Assembly: GCA_009739215.1 (NCBI GenBank)
Contig: VSJF01000012.1
Location: 558,001-622,000, forward strand
DNA: 64,000 bases
Reading direction: 5' to 3'
Source: Floccularia luteovirens
Taxonomy: Eukaryota > Basidiomycota > Agaricomycetes > Agaricales > Squamanitaceae
Each line of letters opens with the position of its first letter. Position 1 is the first letter of the stretch. Below the pieces are notes generated by a model, which saw only the letters and a list, made by a program, of their open reading frames with translations, was not told where the DNA came from and made no database searches. Position numbers and translations under genes: made by a program. This document shows positions 14,115 through 24,173 of the stretch, in pieces.

Positions 14115-15654
14115 CATGATAACACAATTCTTGTCTTTCTCCTTAGTTTGTGATTCTTCTGCTTCGAGAGCAAGTCGTTCTTCCTCGCTAAGAAGCTATA
14201 TATATGAGGAGTAATCCAGTCACCATACATCCGCATACATCAAGAACTGTACTCACCCCCTTTTGAGCACGCACACGCATTGCTTGAAGACGGCTTTCGC
14301 GCTCTGCTTTAACACGACTGTTTCAATAGACGAAGGTGGTACGTTGTAGGCCAACAGAGAAACACGAAAAGAATAAGTAGTAATCATTGGAATTATGTGA
14401 ATAGGTGAGATGGTGAGATGTAGCAGATTATAAACGGAACAATGCAATTGATGGATACAGGAGACAGGATAGATACAAGTTTAAACGGAAACACCGGAAT
14501 TAGGTGGTGTACATTAAGCAGAGGCAAATATTGGTGGAGGTACGAAGGACATAGGGTCGATCGCAGGGGATGCCATTGTTTTGAGTTTAGGCGAGCCATT
14601 TGTTGGGGTGGTACAGGGTGAGGTAACAGGAAGTATACCAGCATCCATGTTCGCAATGTCGGATATAATAAGGTCGGTGGTTGCGGTATGAGTTCGTTTC
14701 AATCGGTCATTAATATCGTTATCAGGTGTGGACGAAGCAAAAAGGCTAGTGCTTCATGAGTGCGTACTTCAGAGCAAGGCAGAAAAAGACATACCGGTCA
14801 ACTTTAGAGAAGGGATTGTTGTGTGCCTGTTTAGTCGAGGGCGCAGGTTTAGACTGAGGCGTAGACTTGGCTGGGGGTACAGATTTGACGGGAGAAGCAG
14901 CGATTGCGGGCTTCCCAACAGAAGCCGAGGTTGCTGCGACGGATCGCTTAATTGCAGTACTAGCAGCAACAGCTTTCGAGTTCACGTTTTTGGCGTTGGC
15001 TACCATGGCTGCCAAAGTGTTGGACGCTTGTGACGCAGAGGAGGAGACAGCCGAATGCGACGTGACACATTTGTGGTCTGATGGAAAGCGGTGGGCAGGA
15101 CAGAATTGTGCTTTACATTTCTAAAGAAACGCAAGTCAATTTCATGCTCCAAAAACAAAAAGAATAACATACATCACACCGAATAGGCGAGAATAGTACT
15201 TTATTACAGGAAGGTTTCGCACAGTGCGGAAATGAATTTGCGGGCTTCGTGCGTCCTGTGGTCACAGAACACTCCGAAGCAAAGTGTTGTTCCATTCGTG
15301 CATTAGGGTCCTGTCCGGGACGGACTGCGACTGGGGTATTACACAAAGGACCTACAAAGCGCAAATGTCAACAGTCAGAGAAAGAGAATTTGACAAGATT
15401 GAGTGCCCAAGGATCTAACGAGACATATACATACAATCTGGTGCCACACGATTGTGCGCGCTTTCGTCATATTCTGTACATGAGTGTGCTTGTGCGCGGA
15501 AGTGGTCCTGACAGAAGGCGAGTTTGCAATGAATGCATTTCAGTGGTAGGAAGTCAACGAGGAGACAAGAGGGATGTGCGCATTGCTGGCCGACGCTGAG
15601 GAGGGTCACGTCGCGTTCTGAAGGTGGGGTTGCGTAAGAAGGCGGAGTGTGCAT
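14115..15654 (-). CDS. AN1-type zinc-finger protein with a C-terminal CaaX box
   Basis: ZFAND2/Cuz1-like protein; this group acts at the proteasome/Cdc48 interface. Exons of the main model: 15654-15435, 15351-15173, 15120-14795, 14317-14257, 14195-14115 (288 residues). Two AN1 fingers appear: Cys-Ala-His-Pro-Ser-Cys ... Cys-Ile-His-Cys ... Cys ... His, and Cys-Ala-Lys-Pro-Ser-Cys ... Cys-Lys-Ala-Gln-Phe-Cys ... His ... His. An Ala/Ser/Pro/Lys-rich linker follows. Then comes a conserved-looking helix (Arg-Val-Lys-Ala-Glu-Arg-Glu-Ser-Arg) and the end Lys-Asn-Cys-Val-Ile-Met-stop, a CaaX prenylation signal (terminal Met favours farnesyl). The intron 14794-14318 is long (477 bp) and contains an in-phase exon-like segment ending in its own stop at 14514, which could make a second C-terminus. 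Confidence 0.88.
14514..14745 (-). other. Candidate alternative terminal exon of the AN1 gene
   Basis: Begins after a good acceptor (branch-like CTCATGA, then CTAG) 49 bp downstream of the exon-3 donor. It continues the reading phase exactly (codon split 2+1) and runs 77 codons to a TAA. The peptide is Ser/Thr/Pro/Asp-rich and protein-like, and ends Pro-Pro-Ile-Phe-Ala-Ser-Ala. Using this exon would drop the CaaX tail. I found no strong donor that would splice it onward in phase 2 to the exon at 14317; only a weak GTCCTT fits. Confidence 0.45.
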
Positions 15655-15837
15655 AGATGGATGGGAGCAAAAGATGGTGGTAGTAGTAATGAAAGAAAGA
15701 ACAGAGAGATGTCGGGTTTATAAGATTGAGAGCAGAGCTTACGCGGCTTGTCGCAATTACAAGTACTTTCCAGTAAACACTTTGCATCGTATGACTCAGC
15801 TCGGCCATGTGCTTAGCCAAGTAAAGCTTGTATTACC

Positions 15838-16949
15838 ATGCTTCAAATTACTTTTGTAGGTCCTAGCTATAGATTAATTGCGCATATATTCACTTTATAA
15901 CTGTTTCAGATACGACATGCAGAGTCAACCGACAATTGTGTATGCGTCCCAGACTCATCTCACTGGAAAATCCTGACCAGGTCTACAGAAATCTCTTTGG
16001 GCTGGCACTAAGGATGCCCCACTCACCAATAAAGGTGCGCACTCTCCAATTCATACCATGTTCTCTCAGTCTGACTTTCTTTTTGTCAGGAATGAATGTA
16101 TGCACGTTAGCTTGAATGTATTGCACACTCATCAATTCAAAACTTACAGCAAGCACGTGCCCTTGGTGTCTCCTTCACATCTACCCCTTTGACCGCAATA
16201 TACACGTCTGATCTCATACGTGCACATACTACTGCAACTCTTCTATGCTCCGCCCAGCCAGTGCCAGCTCCACCTATCCATGTCAACCTTCTTCTACGCG
16301 AGCAACATTTCGGCGTTGCGGAAGGACGGCCGTATACGCGTCGCCGTGACTTGACACGCCCTCTACAAACATATTATGCAAATGGGTGTTTCCCAGAGCT
16401 ATACACGCGGGATGCACGTTTTCCTGAAGGAGAGAGCTTGAATGACGTGCGGAGAAGAGCAGAAGAATTCATCAGAGAGGTCATACTCCCCCTTGTGTAC
16501 GAGGCAGGAAGCGAAAAGGATAGGACAAAGCATATAGCAGTGGTTAGCCATGGTATTATGATCGGCGAGCTGATACCAGCAATGATCAGTCTAGATGAGT
16601 CTCATAATAACGTTGGCGGAGAATTTCGAGGGTTAAGAAACACGGCATGGTCGAGAATCGAAGTTTTAACCATTGTGAGTTGTTCTTTTATTTGTGGTGC
16701 ATAATTTTTTTTATACAGACCAAAGGGTAATGACGCGACACAGTCAAATACACCACCAATACGCGTGAATTTGACAAGTAAGAACCGTTCTGATCATCTA
16801 GACAACTTGGTAAGTAAAATTACTGATGATTTGGTATTCCTATTAATACTGTTCAACAGCCAAAGGAAGCACGAGGAGTTGGACGGCTTGCACATGACCC
16901 GAAACAGAAGGATATTCGTGGCTTCTTTGCGCCGAGGAAGGGGGAATGA
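15838..16949 (+). CDS. Histidine phosphatase (phosphoglycerate mutase-like) with C-terminal PIP box
   Basis: Phosphoglycerate-mutase-like phosphatase; the substrate cannot be told from sequence. Exons: 15838-15855, 15910-15939, 15989-16034, 16090-16097 (8-nt micro-exon), 16150-16674, 16744-16809, 16860-16949 (260 residues). The phospho-histidine motif is Ile-Arg-His-Ala-Glu-Ser near residue 8. The substrate segment is Leu-Trp-Ala-Gly-Thr-Lys-Asp-Ala-Pro-Leu-Thr-Asn-Lys-Gly, followed by Ser-Asp-Leu-Ile-Arg-Ala-His and the second catalytic histidine in Val-Val-Ser-His-Gly. The last exon encodes Gln-Lys-Asp-Ile-Arg-Gly-Phe-Phe, which fits the PCNA-binding PIP box (QxxIxxFF), then a basic end. 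Every junction is in phase and the micro-exon supplies the conserved Gly-Met-Asn. Confidence 0.9.
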
Positions 16950-17542
16950 ATTACACAACTACCAATACCCAACCAAATACGTTGTCATATTGTGCATCTA
17001 GAACCTCTTGTCTTTCATGGACGCATCTCTAGATCGTATATAGTTGTGACATGATAACATTAATTCGAACCGTATGGTAAAAGGATCTTTTTGAGTTTTT
17101 GGACTTGGGTGGGTGTTGCGTAAGCTGTATGGGAGAGGCGGTTCTTCTGGGCTGGAGATTTATCTACATTCAAATGGGAGTGGCCAGCCTTGCCCTATAA
17201 TCAGAAGCCAATGTCAGTGTCAGTCCATGATGAGTGAATATAAACAAACGCGTTTGAATTGTGAGCCCGAGGCCAAAGAACGCCAGCGCTTTTTTGCACC
17301 AGAATGCGATTTCAACTTGTAACCAGCAGATGAGGTCGAAGAGGTCGAGAAGAGACGAAAAGAAGCGGGGATGGTAGATATACGGGCGAGCATTATTACG
17401 ACTGCTAGTTTGCAACAGACGAATTTCAGTCGCATTCGGAACAGAGAAATTTGGTTCACGTGACTGATTATTACCCCGATTGACAATGATTGCACTGAGT
17501 AGTCTACAGTGGGATTTCTTTGAACTACACCTCGTCTCTAAA
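16950..17542. other. Intergenic region upstream of UFD2
   Basis: About 590 bp, expected to hold the 3' UTR of the phosphatase gene and the UFD2 promoter. A 174-codon minus-strand open frame (17694-17170) overlaps it but has no recognisable content and runs antisense into UFD2, so I treat it as chance. Confidence 0.45.
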
Positions 17543-20500
17543 ATGAGCTCAGAGAACCCTGCGCCGACACCCCAGGACGATGCCGACCGCGTTTGTCCAA
17601 TCTCTTTATTTCCTTGCCATTTCACTAACCTATCAGAATAGATCCGTCTTAAGAGGTTAGCGAAGCTACAGAACGCCCCCTCTGTCGCATCCACCTCTTC
17701 CTCGTCTACTCCAACATCTCAACCAGCTACACCAGCCCCTCTGGCACCAAAGAAACCCGCGTCTCCGGCCCCATCAAAACCACCCCCTACACTTGTAAAA
17801 CAACCATCACCATCCCCAGTTCCGGCAGCTGCACAGAAGAAAAGAACCGCTGTTCCACCTAAACTTGATCTGCCTGCGTGGGAGGACGATTCAGTTTCTC
17901 GTATCCTGAAAGTGACCATCCGCGCACGTCCCTTTTACCTTTGTTTATGAAAGTTCAGCTGATTGATATTCCATAAATACAGAAAGAGGAAGCGGAGAAA
18001 AGTGGATATGAGCTTGTATGGCTGAAGAGTCTTGCCAATGAACTAGCAAGCGATGGCAATTGTAAGCCTTCGTTTTTCATGCTTATTAAATCGATCTTAC
18101 CAATCTACATCAGTCCCAGGGCGTCTCACAACAGAAATCTTTGATACATTACTTATCGGGCGTCTTGAAATCGATCCAGGGTTTATGACGTGTGTGTCAC
18201 TCTACGGATTTATTTCATATCTAACTTGTCACCATGCAGAGATGATTTGGAATACCTTCCCGTGCTTGCTTCCCTTCCAGCCAAGCAAACAACGTTTGAA
18301 TACCTTGTTGGCTCATGGAAAAGACTCAATTCCATACGCTCTGCTCTCATTAAAAAGGTGCCTTTTAGCCTGAACTACATCCAAAACATTTAGAGGTGAC
18401 AGATAACATATTTAGGGCTACCCACCTGCAGACACGCAACGCGCTCTAGACCGCCTCGAGAAGATGCGCGAACTATTGATCAGCTACATAGGCTTTACCC
18501 TACAAGACCCGGATATGTTCCCCCAACCGACCGGGTCTGTTTCTTCTTTCTCTTTTCTTAAGTGTTCTCTAATGCTGTATCCAGACTTGAATTAGGCCCC
18601 TCTGAGTTGGTCACCCCACTGCTTTCCCTTTCAGCCCTTTCCGCTCCTCTTCTTTCCTCTTCTTCAACTACGAATCCAACTAATCTTTCCCCTGACGACA
18701 TTGAACCATTCCTCCAAGACATTGCTCGGAGATTTGGACCCTCGGATGAGCTTCTTGGTGTCTTGGGTCCAGTGGTACTCAAGCTGCTAACACATGAAGC
18801 TTTGTTCCGACCAGAAGGACTTGCAGGAGGGGATGCTGCATGGCGAGGTGTAGTTGGTGGACTTGAGGCTTTAGTTAGTGTGAAAAGTATTGCAGTCATG
18901 ATCACACAAATGGAGGAATGGATCCCTGAGGATGCAAATCCACAAGATTTTGAGAAGTTATCCTTGATGGGTCCACTTTGTCGCTTGGGTGTTTTTGCAA
19001 GGGAATGGGTACGTTTTCATCTTACAGCAGACTAAAAATTCTGCTAAATTGAATACCAAATCCTATAAAGCCTGGCATCGCCGCGACATACTTTTCTGAT
19101 CCTGATAGGCGCACTCGGGATGATATCGAATCTACTTATGCAAGCTTGCGTGGGACACTCAAGAGCCTTCAGGTACTTCCAATTTACACAATGCACAAAC
19201 TCATATGTTTGGGTGTTATATGTAAAAGCTGCTCTCTAACTACACACACAGACATCACTATTCCAAGTGTTTAACACTCTTGTGCGTGCCTCGCCTGAAG
19301 CACGCGACGCGGTTTTGAGGTACTTTGCACGTGTGATAACATTGAATATGCGTCGAGCAGGGATGCAGGTACATACCCCCATCCACCTTTTTGTCCATCG
19401 AGTTGTGTTAATAATACCTCAACATAGGTTGACCCTGAGACAGTAGCAACGGATAGTTTCATGGTGAATATGCAAAGCGTTATGCTGCGTTTCGCAGAAC
19501 CATTTATGGATGCAAACTATTCCAAGGTACTTCGATGACCGCTTCATGTAAACTTCATATAATCGGTTTGGCAGATGGATCGTATTGACCCATTATACTT
19601 TGCTCATGCATCCATGTTTGATCCTGGAGACGAGACACGCATAAAAGCTACTAGCGAAGAGGCACTCGAATGGGCGAATCAGAACAAGGATCCAGGAGGT
19701 GAGTTGCATTTTTGTATGCCAAATAAGTTGAAATGAACTATATCTGATTGAAAATGACTAACTCCACAGCTCCTCCGCCAAACTTCATTTCACATATATT
19801 TTACTTATCATTGGCTATGACCCATTATGGATACCTTAGCACAGTACAAGTATATAATGCGTTAGGGAAACAAAGTGAGGACATACAACGGCATCTGGAT
19901 ATGCTTCAAGGAGATGGTTCATGGATGGGGGTGAGTTGTTGCATCAGCCCATCTTTTTTCGTTTCCTGATTATCGTGTAGGGTCCGCTCCAAGCACGTAC
20001 AGAGGCTGCAATTAAGATGGTCAAGGTGTGTATCAGTTCTCGCACAGCAGTTGGTTGCTGCCACTCACGACATACCTGCCCAGAATGAACAAACGAAGAT
20101 CAAGATGCAGCAGCTCGCATATGAGGCAGGACTACTTGAGCCGGAATTCGTGTTCCGGTGTATTGGGTTCACGAACTTTCTGTCGACATGGCTCATTCGC
20201 CAGGTGGATCCAAAGAAAACGCATCCGAACCCTCTCGTCGAGTGAGTGGCTTGCACCCATTATTCCTTCCCCATTGACTCATATTTGAATGTATCTGTAA
20301 CTACTTTTGCAGGCTTCCCCTCCGTACAGAAGTGCCAATGTCATTTAGGGTCTTACCGGAATATATCATTGAAGATATTGTCGATTTCTTATACTTTGCT
20401 GTCCAGTATGCAGATTCCATTTTGTCCGCTCGACAACCCAGCTAACCAATTTATAGTACTTCACCCGACAAGTTTGAGCTTGCAGGCAAAATTGAACTAC

Positions 20501-22104
20501 TCACCTTCGTTTTGACATTCTTAACTTCTACCTGGTACATCAAGAATCCTTTCTTGAAATCAAAGATCAACGACGTGTGTTCTATTCTTTCCCCAGGTTT
20601 ATCGAAGCACTCACTGTCTGAGGTTAAAGGTGTTATTCATGAGTATCTGGGGGTACGGCCGAGAACGGAACGGTGTACTTGGGAATTTACTCAATACACA
20701 CCCGTTGGCTTTGAAGCATCTCATGCCCGCTTTGATGCACTTCTACATCGGTAAGCTACCTTGTGCCTAACTGTCCCTAAATTATGTTGGTTAAACTATA
20801 TAGAGGTCGAACAGACTGGTGCTAGCTCACAGTTCTATGATAAATTCAGTGCGTGACTTTCACATATCGTTCTTCTCCATGAAGCTTATGTTGACTTGAT
20901 TTCAGATGCTCGGTAGATGTATCTTCTTACAGTTGATATCTGTGTGCTGATGGCTTGCTAGACGGAATATCTCTTATATTCTAAAAGTAGTTTGGGACAA
21001 TCCCGCACACAGGGAAGCGCTTAATGCCGAAGCATTGTATGTTTCTGACTTATCTACTTCCAGACCTACCTGACGCTGACATTGTGCTAAAGAAACGTGG
21101 ACAAATTCGTGCGGTTTGTCAATCTCATGATCAACGACGTTACATATCTCATGGACGAGTCTCTCACCGAGTTAACCCAAATTCACAATATTCAGGAAGA
21201 GATGAACGACAAAGCAGCTTGGGAGGCCAAACCATTAGAATACCGACGGGATCGTGAAGGTGCACTACGTACTCTCGAGCGACATGCATCGGGATACATC
21301 ACACTAGGACGATCCACAGTTGAACTCCTAAAAATATTCACTGCAGAAACCAAGGCACCTTTTATGATGTCGGAAATCGTTGATCGACTCGCCGCAATGT
21401 TGGATTACAATTTAAATGCTCTTGTCGGGCCAAGATATCAAGAACTACGCGTGCGGGATCCAGAGAAATACAAGTTTAGCCCACGTGTGCTGCTTAGCGA
21501 CATAATCCAAGTCTTTTTGAATCTGAGTGACCAGGAAAAGTTCATTGCAGCGGTTGCTGGAGATGGTAGAAGTTATAGCAAGGGGCTGTTTGACCGAGCA
21601 GCAGACATTGCAGTGCATAGAGGTTTGAAAACTCAGACAGAGGTTGAGAAGTTGCGGCGCTTTGTGCAGCGGGTGGAGGATGTAAAGGTTTCGATGGAAG
21701 CAGAGGATGATGTAGGAGAAGTTCCTGAGGAGTTCCTTGGTTCGTGGTTTGCACCCATTTTATGTTAGGGAACTAATCATTACCACAACAGATCCCTTGA
21801 TGTTTACTATTATGCGCGACCCCGTATTACTACCGTCTTCCAAAACAGTGGTGGACCGTTCCACGATCAAATCACATCTTTTGTCAGACTCGAAGGATCC
21901 TTTCAATCGCGCGCCGCTTGCTATTGAAGATGTGGTACCCGGTATGAATCTGACCCCGCTATTTTGGTTATATGTTTATTGACGATTACTTGTTCACCAG
22001 TACCCGAACTCAAGTTACGAATAGACGAGTTTCTTATAGAGAGGCGAAGAAAAGGGGTGTCAGTTGAACAAATTAACAGTGCAGCGGGTGCTATGGAAAG
22101 TTAA
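17543..22104 (+). CDS. UFD2: Ubiquitin conjugation factor E4 (Ufd2)
   Basis: E4 enzyme that extends ubiquitin chains with Cdc48. 23 exons: 17543-17590, 17642-17911, 17983-18061, 18114-18189, 18240-18357, 18416-18534, 18585-19008, 19071-19172, 19252-19368, 19428-19526, 19575-19698, 19770-19930, 19981-20025, 20051-20241, 20313-20405, 20457-20574, 20597-20750, 20804-20848, 20906-20912 (7 nt), 20962-21036, 21093-21739, 21792-21941, 22001-22104; total 1121 residues. The Pro-rich head leads to Trp-Glu-Asp-Asp. The Ufd2 core contains [13 protein letters not shown] and [13 protein letters not shown]. The C-terminal U-box holds [12 protein letters not shown]. The donor after exon 2 (GTGACC) and the exon-17 acceptor are the least certain junctions. 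Confidence 0.95.
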
Positions 22105-22455
22105 GATGTGTCTTATCAATGCTTTTAGTCAAGTTGTCAGCATGTTCTTGTATAAGCGTATGTTTTATAATTAGATTGTATACACAGCACTGCATTGTGG
22201 GGGGACAAACCGGTAATATAACTTCCGCTCATTGGTGAGATAAGGAAAGATTAATCGTCGGGGACGGTGGATACATAGTTTACTAATACCAATTGCTCCT
22301 GACTATCCCCGATGCTTCATTAGTTGATGATGCGTCACGTGACTTTAAGTGGAATCAATCTTTGATTCAAAGACTCTGATAACCCGAGCAACGGGGACGG
22401 CAGCATTTAACATCTTTCATTCCGTCCCCAACACTCGCCTTCCCGCTCGAGACAC
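22105..22455. other. Short intergenic region
   Basis: 350 bp between UFD2 and the next plus-strand gene; presumably terminator plus promoter. No distinct element stands out. Confidence 0.4.
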
Positions 22456-23385
22456 ATGGCTCAATACTACGTTCCAAGTCGAACATATGCCCCTCCATCC
22501 ACCCACCAAACAAGAGACGAGGACTACCACGTTCTCAATCTCTCCGACTCGTCAATATACATATTTCCAAGCCCTTCGTCAGAACCTGCAAGTCCAAGCC
22601 AAGCCTCCGATATATCTATTCCCACGGACTATGCTCTGTCAATTATCTCAGAGCCATGCTCGAGGGAGAGCAGCACTCACCGGAGTGGTCATGACCGTGG
22701 CTCTGACTTGAACCTTCCTCACACATCTGCTTTAACTCCGCTGACACCACTTTTGGATGGTGATATCAATTTTGATCACGGATGGTGGCAGAACACCATT
22801 GATGAAGACAGTCTTCTAGTTGGTTCTGAAGAAACAGTTGAACGTCCTAGTCGCTGGGAGTTCCTGGGTCGCAGACGTCCACTGAGGAGATACGAATTTA
22901 TGCATTCCCCGGAAAATCAACGTGCTTCTTTGTCCGCTTCAAATCTCACCACTATAGTGAAGATTGAAAAAGAATCGCTCGACCACGCTCCGGAGTCATA
23001 CGCTGCTACTGTTACCTCTCCCCTACATCCACGTATCCTACATCCAGTCATATCTTTCCTGGTTTCCATCCTTTCAGTAGATGATGAAACTTCACGCCTT
23101 TTAACACATTCCCCTTCCTATTCGTCATTATTCCCTGGACAAACAATGCCCTCATCCACAGAATCGAGTTCTACGGATTCATATTCCAGGTCACATAGTA
23201 TAGAAAAATTGATGAAGGAAGAATCAGGATCAAGAGTACTGTCTGATGGGTTCGCCGTCTTTTCAGATCCTTCACTAAATTGTGAACCCTTCTTCCTTTC
23301 ACCCCTTCGGTTATCTGGACTTTGGAACCTTGTCAATGGACTTGTATCAAATGGAAGCAAAGCAATACATAATGTACTTCGATGA
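22456..23385 (+). CDS. Hypothetical Ser/Pro-rich protein
   Basis: Single uninterrupted frame of 309 residues, unusual here because most neighbours have many introns. I do not recognise it. The first 120 residues are Ser/Pro/Thr-rich and low in complexity. The middle has a basic segment (Gly-Arg-Arg-Arg-Pro-Leu-Arg-Arg-Tyr). A hydrophobic patch lies near residues 195-205 (Val-Ile-Ser-Phe-Leu-Val-Ser-Ile-Leu) and another near the C-terminus (Leu-Trp-Asn-Leu-Val-Asn-Gly-Leu-Val). It is likely disordered and possibly membrane-associated. Frame length and composition support a real gene; the function is unknown. Confidence 0.65.
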   Translation: MAQYYVPSRTYAPPSTHQTRDEDYHVLNLSDSSIYIFPSPSSEPASPSQASDISIPTDYALSIISEPCSRESSTHRSGHDRGSDLNLPHTSALTPLTPLLDGDINFDHGWWQNTIDEDSLLVGSEETVERPSRWEFLGRRRPLRRYEFMHSPENQRASLSASNLTTIVKIEKESLDHAPESYAATVTSPLHPRILHPVISFLVSILSVDDETSRLLTHSPSYSSLFPGQTMPSSTESSSTDSYSRSHSIEKLMKEESGSRVLSDGFAVFSDPSLNCEPFFLSPLRLSGLWNLVNGLVSNGSKAIHNVLR

Positions 23386-23697
23386 TCACTAGAATATCGC
23401 TCAAGCTCATCCTTCACCCTATAATGCCTATATGCACGTCACGACAGCTAATATCACGTGCAAAAAAATCAAACTATTTGGAATCAAAACCTCGTTAATC
23501 TAGCATATCATTACTAGTCCTCGAGTGGGTATTTTATATAATTTATTTGTCAATCCGAATTTTGTTGTATTCATAAAAGTTAACCTGGGGTATTTATGGA
23601 GTGTAATCTAATGCTATTTGTTTTCTAAACCTGGCCAGCACCGTCCTTCAATCCACAGCCGTCGATCCACAATTACATGCAACTGTGACGTGTCGAA

Positions 23698-24075
23698 CTA
23701 CAGTTTTATCTGTATTGGTCCCTCCAAAGACTTGGTCACTTGATGACCACCAATGGGATAAATATACATTCCGCCAGCCTCGAAAACCTCTTTGGTTTTA
23801 GCTCCATATGTGAGACTTTATTTCTTTTTATAGCTATCAGAAAGTGCTCACCATTAGCTTGTTGTATTCCAACCGTGGCGACCACAGTTTCGAGAACAGC
23901 TGTTTTCTAGAGTTCTTTCCAAATTGACACGCTTTGACCCATTCCTTTTATAAAAATATGTAATCCATAGATTTGGTTCAAGGACAATGCTGTGGCCACA
24001 ACTTCAAAGCCTTCACTCAGACCTCGAGCGGAGGGTGTCCATGCCAAAATAACAACAATGGATGGTCAATGTGGC
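23698..24075 (-). pseudogene. Unrecognised coding remnant on the minus strand
   Basis: Two exon-like pieces join in phase: 23906-23852 and 23789-23698, separated by a GT-AG intron, with flanking acceptor CTAG and stop at 23700-23698. They encode a segment containing Thr-Val-Val-Ala-Thr-Val-Gly-Ile-Gln-Gln-Ala-Asn-Glu and then Tyr-Ile-Tyr-Pro-Ile-Gly-Gly-His-Gln-Val-Thr-Lys. An upstream open stretch (about 24075-23912) reads protein-like (Trp-Thr-Pro-Ser-Ala-Arg-Gly-Leu-Ser-Glu-Gly-Phe). No start codon connects to it before the RasGEF gene. It is either a 5'-truncated relic or a gene whose first exon I could not find. Family not recognised. Confidence 0.35.
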
Positions 24076-24173
24076 CGTATCTTCAGGTCAAATATTTGAT
24101 CTTAAAGTGGCGAACAGAATTTTATCAACGTCTTGCACACTACATCTATACACCTCATCAAAGGTTGTAAACC

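Noticed and set aside
15435..16034. Long plus-strand frames antisense to the AN1 gene
   Set aside because: Shadows of AN1 coding exons; the phosphatase gene start at 15838 gives a complete model without them.
17170..17694. 174-codon minus-strand open frame
   Set aside because: It overlaps the first UFD2 exons antisense, has no recognisable motif, and UFD2 explains the coding sense there.
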